From NCBI GenBank assembly GCA_048268845.1, contig JBLWUQ010000006.1, positions 62,001 to 126,000 of the forward strand: a stretch of DNA of 64,000 nt, written 5' to 3'. The notes beneath the pieces are model-generated. The model made no database searches. It saw only the letters and a program-made list of their open reading frames with translations, and was not told the DNA's origin. Each line of letters opens with the position of its first letter. Within the stretch, counting starts at the first letter, position 1. This document shows, piece after piece, positions 29,241-39,616 of this stretch. This DNA is from Muriiphilus sp048268845. Its GTDB lineage: Bacteria; Pseudomonadota; Alphaproteobacteria; Rhodobacterales; Rhodobacteraceae. The translations under genes and the position numbers were made by a program.

Positions 29241-32035
29241 GCCTCCACCTCTCCGGGTTTGCGCGCGAGGATCGCCTCGATCGCCGCCTCGGCGGCGCGG
29301 CTTTTCGCGTCCACTGCCTCGTTCAGCGCCTCTATGCTGTCCATGCCGACCTCTCGCAACAGGAAATCGCGCCCGCCCTGCCCGATCGCCTCAAGGTCGA
29401 GCGCGCCGTCCGTCAGCAGCTTCGCCGCCGCCTGCATCGACCACATCAGCGCATAGCTGTCCTTCAACGCCGCCGCCTCGTCCCGGCTCATCCAGCCGAT
29501 CTCGACCCCGGCCTCGATCTGCTCATAAACCCCGCGCGGCGTCGTAGGCGCCAGAACTGCAGCACATTGCGCCACCAGTTCGACGTCCTGCATCCGCCCC
29601 GGCCCGACCTTGGCATCGAGCGGCGCGCGGCCACCCTTGGCTTCGGCGATCCGCTCGCGCATTTCGATCACATCGGCAATGGTCTTGCCGGCGTCACGCG
29701 CGCGCGACAACACCTCGTCGCGGATCGCTTCAACAGCTATGCCGATCCCGGGGTTTCCCGCGACCGGGCGCGCGCGCGTCAGCGCCAGATGTTCCCAGGT
29801 CCAGGCCTCTTCGCGCTGATAGGCGCTGAAACTCTCAAGCGAGGTCGCTACTGGCCCCTGCCGCCCCGAGGGACGCAGCCGCATGTCGACCTCGTAGAGC
29901 TTGCCCTCGGCCATCGGCGCCGACAGCGCTGTCACCATCGCCTGCGTCAGGCGTGCGTAATAGGCGCGGGTCGCCAGCGGTCGGCGACCGTCAGAGCTTT
30001 CGACCCCATCGGGATCGTAGATCATGATCAGGTCGAGATCCGAGGTCGAGATGATGCTGCGCGCGCCAAGCGATCCCATTGCCAGCAGCACCGCTCCCTT
30101 GCCGGGGGCGGCCCCGTGCTTCTCGGCGAACTGGGCGCAGACCACCGGCCAGAGCGTCGCCAGAACCGCGTCGGCAAGGTCGGAATATTGCCGGCCCGCC
30201 TCGGGTCCGTCGATCAACCCGCGCAGGTGGTGCACGCCGATGCGGAAATGCCATTCCTTCATCGAGCGCCTTGCGTCGTCAAGCTGGCCCTCGTAATCGC
30301 CGCCCAACGCCTCGAGCCGCGTCGCCAGTTCGTCCGCCAGCGCCGCCTGCCCCGGCCAGTCGGAGAAGAAATCGCCGCCGATCACCGCGTCGAGCACCTG
30401 CGAATTGCGCCCGAGATAGACCGACAGCGCCGGTGCGGTGGCGGCGATGTCGACGATCAGATCGACCAGCGGCGGGTTGGCCTCGAACAGCGAGAAAAGC
30501 TGCACCCCGGCGGGCAATCCGCGCAGGAAGGCGTCGAACTGGGTCAGCGCCTCGCGCGGGCGCGCGGCCTTTTGCAGACGCGCCAGAAGGTCGGGTTTGA
30601 GGCGTTCGAAAATCCGCGAGGCGCGCACCGTGCGGCAGGCCGGGTAGTTGCGCCAGCGCGCGATCATTTCCTCGGTCTCGGGATCGAGATCCGGAACGCC
30701 GGATCTGGGCGTGTCGGGGGCGAAGAAGCCCTCGGTCAGGGTGTGAACCGCGCCGAGGGCCGCCGCAAGCCGCGCGCGCAGGGCCGCCGGGTCGCCCTCG
30801 CCCATCAGCGCCGCCAAGCGGGTGAAGCCGCCCACCGACATCGGCAGCTTGTGGGTCTGGGAATCGTGCACCATCTGCACCCGATGCTCGACCTCGCGGT
30901 GGTCGCGGTAGAACCCCGCCAACCGGGCCGCGACGTCGACCGGCACCCAGCCTTTTTCGGCCAGCGCGGCCAACCCGTCGATGGTGCCGCGCAGCCGCAA
31001 CTCGGGGTCGCGTCCGCCGGCGATGATCTGCCGGGTCTGGGTGAAGAACTCGATCTCGCGGATGCCGCCACGCCCGAGCTTCATGTCATGGCCTTCCAGC
31101 ACGACCTTCCCGCCCAACCCCTTGTGCTCGCGGATCCTCAGGCGCATGTCGTGGGCGTCCTGGATCGCCGCGAAGTCGAGGTGTTTGCGCCAGACGAAGG
31201 GACTCAGCCGCTCAAGGTAAGCCTCGCCCGCCGCGATGTCTCCGGCGCAGGGCCGGGCCTTGATATGCGCCGCGCGCTCCCAGGTTCGCCCGACGCTTTC
31301 ATAGTAGGATTCCGCGGCACCCATCGACAGGATCACCGGCGTCACCGCCGGGTCGGGTCGCAGGCGCAGGTCGGTGCGAAAGACATAGCCCTCGCCGGTC
31401 ATCTCCGACAGCATCGCCGACATGCGCCTTGTGGCGCGTATCAGGCTGGCGCGGGCATCGTGGAAATCCACCCGGTCATAGCGGTCCTCGTCGAACAGCA
31501 TGATCAGGTCGATGTCGGAGGAATAGTTCAGCTCATGCGCCCCCATCTTGCCCATCGCGATCGCGACGGCACCGGCGGCGGTGGCAATGTCGTCCTGCGT
31601 GGCGCCGGGCAACTTGCCGCGCGCGATCTCGCGCCCGACATGGTGCTTCAGCGCCCGGTCGGTCGCCAGATCGGCAAACCGGGTCAGCGCGCCGGTCACT
31701 TCATCCAGACGCCAGACCCCGGCCAGATCGGCGACCGCGACCAGCAATGCCACGCGGCGCTTGGCTTGCCTGAGGCTCGTGCCCAAGGCGCTGTCCGTCT
31801 CGCCCTCGACACGGATCGCGTCGTCAAAGGCGGCCTCCGGGCCGATGTCGAAGGCCATGCGCAACCAGTCGGGATCGCGCTCGATCAGCCCCTTGAGGTA
31901 GGGGCTTGACCCGGCGGTGCCGCGGATGAGATCGACCAGTTCAGACGCGAGGTCGCCAAAGGGCGCGGCGGCCTCGTCGCCCTGATCGGCGTCGAACGGC
32001 AGCGGCAGGCGGGTGATGCGGGCGGCGAATGTCAT
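29237..32035 (-). CDS. glnE: bifunctional glutamine synthetase adenylyltransferase / adenylyl-removing enzyme
   Basis: 932-residue enzyme that adds and removes AMP on glutamine synthetase in response to PII signalling. It has the expected two nucleotidyltransferase modules: the N-terminal deadenylylase (GKMGAHELNYSSDIDLIMLF) and the C-terminal adenylylase (GSLGARSIISTSDLDLIMIY), each with a DxD pair. Length is normal for the family. ATG 32035 (MTFAARITR) is the start most like relatives; ATG 32059 is possible and neither has a strong ribosome site. Confidence 0.93.
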   Translation of the reverse strand: MTFAARITRLPLPFDADQGDEAAAPFGDLASELVDLIRGTAGSSPYLKGLIERDPDWLRMAFDIGPEAAFDDAIRVEGETDSALGTSLRQAKRRVALLVAVADLAGVWRLDEVTGALTRFADLATDRALKHHVGREIARGKLPGATQDDIATAAGAVAIAMGKMGAHELNYSSDIDLIMLFDEDRYDRVDFHDARASLIRATRRMSAMLSEMTGEGYVFRTDLRLRPDPAVTPVILSMGAAESYYESVGRTWERAAHIKARPCAGDIAAGEAYLERLSPFVWRKHLDFAAIQDAHDMRLRIREHKGLGGKVVLEGHDMKLGRGGIREIEFFTQTRQIIAGGRDPELRLRGTIDGLAALAEKGWVPVDVAARLAGFYRDHREVEHRVQMVHDSQTHKLPMSVGGFTRLAALMGEGDPAALRARLAAALGAVHTLTEGFFAPDTPRSGVPDLDPETEEMIARWRNYPACRTVRASRIFERLKPDLLARLQKAARPREALTQFDAFLRGLPAGVQLFSLFEANPPLVDLIVDIAATAPALSVYLGRNSQVLDAVIGGDFFSDWPGQAALADELATRLEALGGDYEGQLDDARRSMKEWHFRIGVHHLRGLIDGPEAGRQYSDLADAVLATLWPVVCAQFAEKHGAAPGKGAVLLAMGSLGARSIISTSDLDLIMIYDPDGVESSDGRRPLATRAYYARLTQAMVTALSAPMAEGKLYEVDMRLRPSGRQGPVATSLESFSAYQREEAWTWEHLALTRARPVAGNPGIGIAVEAIRDEVLSRARDAGKTIADVIEMRERIAEAKGGRAPLDAKVGPGRMQDVELVAQCAAVLAPTTPRGVYEQIEAGVEIGWMSRDEAAALKDSYALMWSMQAAAKLLTDGALDLEAIGQGGRDFLLREVGMDSIEALNEAVDAKSRAAEAAIEAILARKPGEVEA

Positions 32036-32123
32036 GGCCGGAAGATGCGCCGGGGCCATGTGGCGGTCAAGCGGGGGTGGTCAAGCTGCGGCGGGCATGG
32101 AATATGGCAACAGGAGGTGGCGC

Positions 32124-32594
32124 ATGTCGAAATCGCTGAAACGGGTGCGCGCGGCGCTGGAAGGTGGCGGCGTTGCGGCCGAGATCCTCGAGATGGCCGA
32201 AGGCACGCGCACCGCGGTGGAAGCCGCCAAGGCAGCGGGTTGCGAGCTTGACCAGATCGTGAAGTCGATCGTGTTTCGCGGCGAGGCCGACGGGCTGGCG
32301 GTGATGTTCCTCACCGCCGGCGGCAATCAGGTCGACCCGGCCAAGGCCAGCGCAGCGGCGGGCGAGGCACTGGGCAAGGCCGATGCCGACCTGATCCGGG
32401 CGCAGACCGGCTTTGCCATCGGTGGCGTCGCGCCCATCGGGCATCTGAACCCGATCCGGGCATTTTTCGACCCGAGGCTGCTGGATTTCGCCCTCGTCTG
32501 GGCCGCAGCCGGCACGCCGCGCCATATATTTGCCGCCGATCCACGCGAAATTCTTCGCCTGAGTGGCGCGCAAGTCGCGGATTTCATTTCATAA
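32124..32594 (+). CDS. YbaK/EbsC-family aminoacyl-tRNA deacylase
   Basis: 156-residue single-domain protein related to the ProRS editing domain; members hydrolyse mischarged tRNA such as Cys- or Ala-tRNA(Pro). The conserved Lys in DQIVKSIVF and the GFAIGGVAPIGH loop are typical. ATG 32124 has AGGAGG 7 nt upstream. It is divergent from glnE. Confidence 0.88.
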   Translation: MSKSLKRVRAALEGGGVAAEILEMAEGTRTAVEAAKAAGCELDQIVKSIVFRGEADGLAVMFLTAGGNQVDPAKASAAAGEALGKADADLIRAQTGFAIGGVAPIGHLNPIRAFFDPRLLDFALVWAAAGTPRHIFAADPREILRLSGAQVADFIS

Positions 32595-32603
32595 TCCAAA
32601 TTA

Positions 32604-32622
32604 ATGTGAACCGACTTCACAT
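32604..32622. promoter_or_regulatory. perfect 19-bp dyad, site 1 upstream of DUF2852 gene
   Basis: ATGTGAA-CCGAC-TTCACAT: 7-bp arms around a 5-bp spacer. It recurs at 32662-32680. Probably an operator for the DUF2852-RDD pair. The TGTGA/TCACA ends resemble CRP half-sites but the central spacing is 7 instead of 6. Confidence 0.65.
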
Positions 32623-32661
32623 TTTTTCTTGAATCCCACCGGGCTAATGCCAATCTGTTCA

Positions 32662-32680
32662 ATGTGAAAGAGCTTCACAT
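32662..32680. promoter_or_regulatory. perfect 19-bp dyad, site 2 upstream of DUF2852 gene
   Basis: ATGTGAA-AGAGC-TTCACAT: arms identical to site 1, different spacer. Centres are 58 bp apart and this copy ends 27 bp before the ATG at 32707, where a bound protein would block transcription or translation start. Confidence 0.65.
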
Positions 32681-32706
32681 ACCCTCACTTCCGAAAGGAG
32701 CCATCA

Positions 32707-33168
32707 ATGTCTACCGCCACCGAATTCGACCGGCCCGATCCCCGAGGCTGGTTCAACAAGTCGGAAGCCTGGCTGGACGAGCGCGGCAAAGGCGCGTGGA
32801 TCGCAGTCATGGTTCTGGGCTTCATCGCCTTCTGGCCAGTCGGTCTGGCCGTTCTGTTCTACATGATCTGGAGTAAACGGATGTTCAACAAGTCCTGCGG
32901 CCACGGTCGCACCCACATGCACCGCCACGCCGAGCGGATGAATCGCCGTCACGGCTTCAACTCGTCCGGCAACACCGCGTTCGACGCCTACAAGGCCGAG
33001 ACGCTGCAACGCCTGATGGACGAGCAGGAACAGTTCGAAGCCTTCCTCGAACGGCTGCGCGCCGCCAAGGACAAGCGCGAATTCGACCAGTTCATGGACG
33101 ACCGCGCCGCTGCGCCCCGCAACGACAAGGCCGGCGACGAGGACGGTGCCGACACGCAAACCGCCTGA
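32707..33168 (+). CDS. DUF2852 membrane protein
   Basis: 153-residue protein. One hydrophobic helix (about residues 31-53, WIAVMVLGFIAFWPVGLAVLFYMIW) is followed by a basic His-rich stretch (CGHGRTHMHRHAERMNRRHG) and a charged coiled coil (FDAYKAETLQRLMDEQEQFEAFLERLRAAKD). This is the DUF2852 layout; function unknown. AAGGAG precedes the ATG. It is likely co-transcribed with the RDD gene 51 bp downstream. Confidence 0.85.
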   Translation: MSTATEFDRPDPRGWFNKSEAWLDERGKGAWIAVMVLGFIAFWPVGLAVLFYMIWSKRMFNKSCGHGRTHMHRHAERMNRRHGFNSSGNTAFDAYKAETLQRLMDEQEQFEAFLERLRAAKDKREFDQFMDDRAAAPRNDKAGDEDGADTQTA

Positions 33169-33219
33169 CCCTCTGGGGCGGCCCCACCCGGGCCGCCCCG
33201 CAACGCTGTCGAGGACCAC

Positions 33220-33675
33220 ATGCAGATGTCCAATGCCCTCTGGGGCCTGCCCGATCCGGATACGCAGGCCGAGTTCTACGCCGATGTGCCGACCAAACGC
33301 GCGATTGCATGGGTGGTCGACACCATCCTGATTCTGGCGATTGTCGTTCTGCTGTCGCTGCTCACGGTCGGGGTCGGCTTTTTCTTCTTCGGTTTTCTGA
33401 TGCTCGCCGTCAGTTTCATCTACCGGGTCGTGACGCTGGCCAACAGTTCCGCGACCCCGGGAATGCGCATGACCGCGATCGAGTTTCGCAACCACAAGGG
33501 CGAACGCTTCGATTTGACCACCGCCGTTCTGCATACGCTGGGGTTCACGGTGTCGATCGCGATGGTGCTGCCGCAGATCGCCTCAATCATCCTGATGCTG
33601 ACCACGGCGCGCGGTCAGGGGCTGAGCGACATGCTGCTGGGCACCGCCGCCGTCAACCGAAACGCCCGAAGCTGA
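33220..33675 (+). CDS. RDD-family membrane protein
   Basis: 151-residue protein with an RDD domain: the Arg of TKRAIAWVVD and the Asp of VVDTILIL mark the first helix, a second helix (FFFFGFLMLAVSFIYRVV) and a third (LHTLGFTVSIAMVLPQIASIILML) follow. The NSSATPGMRMTAIEF signature between helices is typical. Roles proposed for the family include ion transport; none is established here. Either ATG 33220 or 33226 could start it. Confidence 0.85.
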   Translation: MQMSNALWGLPDPDTQAEFYADVPTKRAIAWVVDTILILAIVVLLSLLTVGVGFFFFGFLMLAVSFIYRVVTLANSSATPGMRMTAIEFRNHKGERFDLTTAVLHTLGFTVSIAMVLPQIASIILMLTTARGQGLSDMLLGTAAVNRNARS

Positions 33676-33783
33676 GATCGGCGGATGTTCACGAAGACGC
33701 GCGGGGGGGTTGGCGGATTGCCTGTCTGTTGATACGCTTGAGCCAACCGGGCCTATTCACTGATCCAAGACCGACGCCGCACC

Positions 33784-34614
33784 ATGCGCCATACCCTTCC
33801 GCTTGCCCCGCAATTCTATGTGACGGCGCCGCAGCCCTGCCCGTATCTTGACGGGCGGATGGAAAGGAAGTTGTTCACCGCATTGCAGGGCGAACAGGCG
33901 GGCGAGTTGAACGACGCGCTGTCCAAACAGGGCTTTCGCCGCTCGCAGAACGTGCTCTATCGCCCCTCCTGCACCGAATGTTCGGCCTGCCTGTCGGCGC
34001 GAATCCGGGTCGCGGATTTCAAACCCTCGAAAAGCCAGCGTCGCGCCGCGAGACGCAACTGTCACCTGACCCGGCGCACCCGCGCGCCCTGGGCGACCGA
34101 AGAGCAGTATGAACTGTTTCGCCATTACCTTGACCACCGCCACGCCGATGGCGGCATGGCCGACATGGACGTGTTCGAATTCGCCGCGATGATCGAGGAA
34201 ACGCCGATCAAGAGCCGGGTGATCGAGTATTCCGCGACCGGAGACGATGGCCGCAAGAGCCTCGCGGCGGTGTGCCTGACCGATGTGCTCGATGACGGGC
34301 TGAGCATGGTCTACAGTTTCTTCGAACCGGCCCGCACCGGCGACAGCCTCGGCACCTACGTGATCCTCGACCACATCGAACTGGCCCGCGACGCAGGTCT
34401 TCCTTACGTCTACCTCGGCTATTGGGTCCCCGGCAGCCCCAAGATGGCCTACAAGGCGCGGTTTTCCGCGCTCGAGGTCTATACTGGCGGCCAGTGGACG
34501 GAACTGGCCGACCCCAAAGCGTTCTCGTCCGCGCCGCATCCGTTGTCGAACGACCCGATCGCCGAACAGGTCGCCCAGATCAACCTGCCCGGCGCTTCTG
34601 CGGTGCGGCGATAG
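33784..34614 (+). CDS. bpt: aspartate/glutamate leucyl-tRNA-protein transferase (Bpt / ATE type)
   Basis: 276-residue enzyme adding Leu from Leu-tRNA to N-terminal Asp or Glu, which marks proteins for the ClpS-ClpAP N-degron route. The N-terminal cysteine signature (CTECSACLSARIRV) and the C-terminal transferase segment (YVYLGYWVPGSPKMAYKARF) are those of the ATE/Bpt family. Monocistronic; an imperfect inverted repeat lies in the 110 bp after it. Confidence 0.92.
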   Translation: MRHTLPLAPQFYVTAPQPCPYLDGRMERKLFTALQGEQAGELNDALSKQGFRRSQNVLYRPSCTECSACLSARIRVADFKPSKSQRRAARRNCHLTRRTRAPWATEEQYELFRHYLDHRHADGGMADMDVFEFAAMIEETPIKSRVIEYSATGDDGRKSLAAVCLTDVLDDGLSMVYSFFEPARTGDSLGTYVILDHIELARDAGLPYVYLGYWVPGSPKMAYKARFSALEVYTGGQWTELADPKAFSSAPHPLSNDPIAEQVAQINLPGASAVRR

Positions 34615-34723
34615 GGCGGGCGAACCCCCGATCACATTCGGAAAATTGCGCCGTGCAAGGCCCAATCGGAACAATAAATCCGAAATAATGCCCGCTGCGA
34701 CACTTTATGCAGGCATTTCGGCA

Positions 34724-34752
34724 TTGACGCCCCCCGCACCCGCTCATAATGT
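34724..34752 (+). promoter_or_regulatory. ilvBN promoter
   Basis: TTGACG (34724-34729) and TAATGT (34747-34752) are 17 bp apart, a strong sigma70-like match. Transcription would begin near 34759, 21 nt before the leader peptide ATG. Confidence 0.7.
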
Positions 34753-34779
34753 CGCGCCACAACGAAAAGGAGCCCCGCT

Positions 34780-34827
34780 ATGCGGCGCATTCTCGTAATC
34801 GTGGAAGATTGGCGCATGGGACGGTGA
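34780..34827 (+). CDS. ilvB leader peptide (attenuation peptide)
   Basis: 15-codon frame encoding MRRILVIVEDWRMGR, with AAGGAG (34767-34772) 7 nt upstream of the ATG. Residues 4-8 are Ile-Leu-Val-Ile-Val, the three end products of the pathway that begins with acetolactate synthase. Ribosome stalling at these codons when branched-chain aminoacyl-tRNA is scarce would leave 34811-34820 free to form the antiterminator. Too short to be noticed as a gene, but the composition and position are diagnostic of ilv attenuation. Confidence 0.9.
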   Translation: MRRILVIVEDWRMGR

Positions 34828-34879
34828 CGTAGCCCTCATATGACCCCGTGCGCCCCCGCCAGATCGGGGGCTTTTTTTT
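34811..34879 (+). promoter_or_regulatory. ilvBN attenuator (antiterminator and terminator)
   Basis: Terminator: GCCCCCG (34852-34858) pairs with CGGGGGC (34865-34871), followed by eight T (34872-34879). Competing structure: GGCGCATGGG (34811-34820) pairs with CCCGTGCGCC (34845-34854) through 10 bp, taking three bases of the terminator 5' arm. A ribosome reaching the leader stop at 34827 covers 34811-34820 and lets the terminator form; a ribosome stalled at codons 4-8 does not. Confidence 0.85.
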
Positions 34880-34905
34880 CTGATGAGCGTGGAACGGAGA
34901 GAACA

Positions 34906-36660
<1,755 letters not shown>

Positions 36661-36673
36661 GGAGAACGGATAA

Positions 36674-37237
36674 ATGGCTGCCCTCAATATCAAAAAAGGC
36701 TCCACCCGCAAATCGGCCTATGAGCTGCGTGACCCCAATGTCGAGGTCGACGAGCGTCACACGCTGGCGGTTCTGGTCGACAACGAGGCGGGGGTTCTCG
36801 CGCGCGTGATCGGGCTGTTCGCGGGCCGGGGCTACAACATCGAAAGCCTGACCGTGGCCGAGGTCGACCATACCGGCCACATGTCGCGGATCACCATCGT
36901 CACCACCGGAACGCCGGCGGTGATCGAGCAGATCAAGGCCCAGCTTGGCCGGATCGTGCCGGTGCACGGCGTCCATGACCTGACGGTCGAGGGCGCGTCG
37001 GTCGAGCGGGAACTGGCACTGTGCAAGGTGTCGGGCACCGGAGAAAAGCGGGTCGAGGCGCTGCGGCTGGCCGACATCTTCCGCGCCAACGTGGTCGATT
37101 CGACGCTGGAGAGCTTCGTGTTCGAGATCACCGGCACGCCCGAGAAGATCGACGCCTTCACCGACCTGATGCGCCCGCTCGGCCTGGTGGAAAGCGCGCG
37201 CACCGGGGTCGCCGCGCTCAGCCGCGGCGCGAAGTAG
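36674..37237 (+). CDS. ilvN: acetolactate synthase small (regulatory) subunit
   Basis: 187-residue regulatory subunit conferring feedback inhibition by valine. Two parts are seen: an N-terminal ACT domain (HTLAVLVDNEAGVLARVIGLFAGRGYN, about residues 30-56) and the C-terminal ALS_ss domain (about 105-180, FRANVVDSTLESFVFEITGTPEKIDAF). Preceded by AAGGAG. End of the ilvBN operon. The Ile/Leu/Val-rich attenuator controls both genes. Confidence 0.96.
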   Translation: MAALNIKKGSTRKSAYELRDPNVEVDERHTLAVLVDNEAGVLARVIGLFAGRGYNIESLTVAEVDHTGHMSRITIVTTGTPAVIEQIKAQLGRIVPVHGVHDLTVEGASVERELALCKVSGTGEKRVEALRLADIFRANVVDSTLESFVFEITGTPEKIDAFTDLMRPLGLVESARTGVAALSRGAK

Positions 37238-37240
37238 CGC

Positions 37241-37534
37241 TCAGGCGACGATCCTCAGACCTGCGCCCGATGCGGTGGCCGGAGGCTTTGCCCCGGCCAG
37301 GATCGCGCGCGGGTCGGTGCCGGGCTTGCCTGCCCGCAACGTGCTGATTTCACGCACATATCGCACCCCGTCCGTGACCTGAAGGCGGATAGTCACCTCG
37401 TCGCCCGGCTGCATGATGTCGATGCCGTCCGGCATTGCCACCTCGGGTCCGAGAAAGGCCAGCGGCCCCTGATCCTCGCACCAGATGACGCCCACGCCCG
37501 CCTGGGGATTGTGCCAGAGAACCAGTCCGATCAA
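37241..37534 (-). CDS. hypothetical protein, 97 residues, TTG start
   Basis: No family recognised. The protein starts IGLVLWHNPQAGVGVIWCEDQG after a TTG codon, which is supported by AGGAGG six nt upstream; there is no ATG choice. The sequence is beta-rich (WCEDQGPLAFLGPEV, GDEVTIRLQV), suggestive of a small OB- or SH3-like barrel, with an Ala/Pro tail. It ends 3 bp from the convergent ilvN stop. Codon use is like that of its neighbours. Confidence 0.6.
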   Translation of the reverse strand: MIGLVLWHNPQAGVGVIWCEDQGPLAFLGPEVAMPDGIDIMQPGDEVTIRLQVTDGVRYVREISTLRAGKPGTDPRAILAGAKPPATASGAGLRIVA

Positions 37535-37690
37535 GTCTGCCTCCTGCGGAACATCCGCGAAAAAACCATGTTTCCGGGCAGGTTATCGCGCCTGTCCTCA
37601 CCCCGAATGAAATAGACGGGGGGTGACAGGCGCTCAATGATCGAAGTCAAGCCCGGCGGATTTCCGCGTGATCTGTGGCAGATCGGTCGA

Positions 37691-38539
37691 TCAGCGCCAG
37701 AGCGCCGCGACAAGCCCGCCGATCAGCGCCGCATCGGCCGGGCGCGAGAGGCTCGGCGCGTGGCCGCAATCGGCGAATTCGGTGACGCCGGGCCTCGGCC
37801 CGCTCGCCGCCATCTCGGCGACGATCCGGCCGGTCAGGATGTCCGACGTGCCGCCGCACAGCACATGCGTCGGCGTCTCGATCCGCGCCCAGCGGTCCCA
37901 GCTTGTCAGTTCCGGCCGCGAGGCGTCGAACTGCACCACGATGCGCGGATCGTAATGCAGCGTCAGGGTGCCGTCCGGCAGCCGGCGCAGCGAGGTGCGC
38001 GCCATGCGCCGCCAGAAGGCCTCATCCGCCGGTCCGAACGGCGCGTAGGCCGCGCGCAGCCAGTCCTCGCCCTCGGCATAGCGGGAAAACCCGGCCAGCG
38101 CGCCGACATAGGTCAGGATGCGCTCGATCGCCGGGTCGGGAAGCTCGGGGCCGATGTCGTTGATGATCAGGCAGGTCAGCCGGTCTGCCGCCGGACCCGA
38201 GGCCACCCGCATCCCGATCAGCCCGCCCAGCGAGGTGCCGAGCCACCCGGCGCGGTCGATGCCGTAGCGGTCGAGCAGGTCGAGCGCGACGCCGGCATAG
38301 TATTCGACGGAATACTCTGCCTCGGGCGTCTCGGCCCAGCTTGACAGCCCGCGCCCGATCAGGTCGGGGCAGAGCACGAAATAGCGGTCCGACAGCGCCG
38401 ATGCGATCTCGTCGAAATCGCGCCCGGTGCGCGCCAGCCCGTGCCACATCACCAGAGGCGGCGCGCCGGGGTCGCCCCATTCGGTGACGTGGATTTCGTG
38501 GTCCATCACCGGGACGAAGGAGAACCGCGGCATCCTCAT
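37691..38539 (-). CDS. alpha/beta hydrolase, last gene of the ABC-transporter operon
   Basis: 282-residue hydrolase. The oxyanion HG (MWHGLARTGRDF), nucleophile elbow GTSLGG and C-terminal His in DCGHAPSLSRPAD form the expected Ser-Asp-His site. The ATG at 38539 overlaps the livM stop (ATGA), so it belongs to the importer operon. The likely logic is that a substrate is imported and then hydrolysed, but its identity (ester, amide, lactone) cannot be told. Confidence 0.85.
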   Translation of the reverse strand: MRMPRFSFVPVMDHEIHVTEWGDPGAPPLVMWHGLARTGRDFDEIASALSDRYFVLCPDLIGRGLSSWAETPEAEYSVEYYAGVALDLLDRYGIDRAGWLGTSLGGLIGMRVASGPAADRLTCLIINDIGPELPDPAIERILTYVGALAGFSRYAEGEDWLRAAYAPFGPADEAFWRRMARTSLRRLPDGTLTLHYDPRIVVQFDASRPELTSWDRWARIETPTHVLCGGTSDILTGRIVAEMAASGPRPGVTEFADCGHAPSLSRPADAALIGGLVAALWR

Positions 38540-39612
38540 GCCCGCGCGCCGTTCTGCATGATCGTGCCGACGATGCCTTTCGGGAAGAAATAGACCAGGA
38601 GGATGAAGATGATGCCCAGCCAGAACAGCCAGCGGTCGGGGTTCAGCAGGTCGGGCAGCAGCGGCACATGGGTCACCGCCTCGGCCGCTGCCCCCATCAG
38701 GTCGCGCAGGTAATACTGCGCCAGCACCATCAGCACCGCACCGACCACCGCGCCCCACATCGTACCCATGCCGCCGATCACCACCATCAGAAGGATGTCG
38801 ATCATGATGGCGAAGGACAGCGCTGTATCCGGGCCGGTGTAGCGCAGCCAGACGGCATAGACCGTCCCTGCCAGCGACGCGACCAGCGCCGACAGGCAGA
38901 ACACGAAAGTGCGGTAGGCGACGACGCGGTAGCCGATCGCTTCGGCGCGCGCCTCGTTCTCGCGGATCGCAACCAGCACGGTGCCCAGCGGCGAGACGGT
39001 GATACGGAACATCACCGCGAACAACACCAGCGCGCTGACGAAGACGAAGTAATAGGCCGCGATCTTGCCGTTCAGCTTGACGCCGAACAGCGTCGCGACC
39101 TTGCCCGCGTCGTCGGTGAAAAGCTTGGTCGCGGGCTTGAAGATGTCCGGAGCACTATAGGTCAACCCGTCCTCGCCGCCGGTCAGGTGCGACAGTTGCG
39201 AGGCCAGCACCAGAACGACCGAGGCCGCCGCCAGCGTGATCATCGCGAAAAAGATCGCCTTGACGCGCAGGCTGATCAGCCCGATCGCCACGGCGACAAC
39301 CAGCGACACGCCCGCCCCCGCCAGCCCCCCCAGCGCCACCGCGTCCCAGCCCGGCCCCATCTGTTTCAATGCAATCGCGGCACCATATGAGCCGAAGCCG
39401 AAGAACATCGTATGGGCGAAGCTGACGATGCCGGTATAGCCGATCAAGAGGTCATAGCTCGCCACCAGCACGATGAAGATGCAGATCCGCGCCGCCACTT
39501 CCAGCGCGCGGACGTCCTGAAACAGGAACGGCGCGAACAGAAGCAGGGCCGCGATGATCACGACGGCGAGCTTGACGCCGCGTGCCCCCAATGTGTCGTG
39601 CTTGCCCATCAT
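38536..39612 (-). CDS. livM: branched-chain-type ABC transporter permease (LivM)
   Basis: 358-residue inner-membrane permease with about ten hydrophobic helices. The LivM signature FGLNGxx-type region is represented by YDLLIGYTGIVSFAHTMFFGFGSYG near residues 51-76 and by the cytoplasmic loop AIRENEARAEAIGYRV that couples to the ATPase. Start ATG at 39612 or 39609, 4 bp after the livH stop. Confidence 0.92.
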   Translation of the reverse strand: MMGKHDTLGARGVKLAVVIIAALLLFAPFLFQDVRALEVAARICIFIVLVASYDLLIGYTGIVSFAHTMFFGFGSYGAAIALKQMGPGWDAVALGGLAGAGVSLVVAVAIGLISLRVKAIFFAMITLAAASVVLVLASQLSHLTGGEDGLTYSAPDIFKPATKLFTDDAGKVATLFGVKLNGKIAAYYFVFVSALVLFAVMFRITVSPLGTVLVAIRENEARAEAIGYRVVAYRTFVFCLSALVASLAGTVYAVWLRYTGPDTALSFAIMIDILLMVVIGGMGTMWGAVVGAVLMVLAQYYLRDLMGAAAEAVTHVPLLPDLLNPDRWLFWLGIIFILLVYFFPKGIVGTIMQNGARA

Positions 39613-39616
39613 CGCC

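Noticed and set aside
29567..31909. 780-codon plus-strand frame
   Set aside because: Exactly antisense to glnE, with the same biased composition; no ribosome site and no domain.
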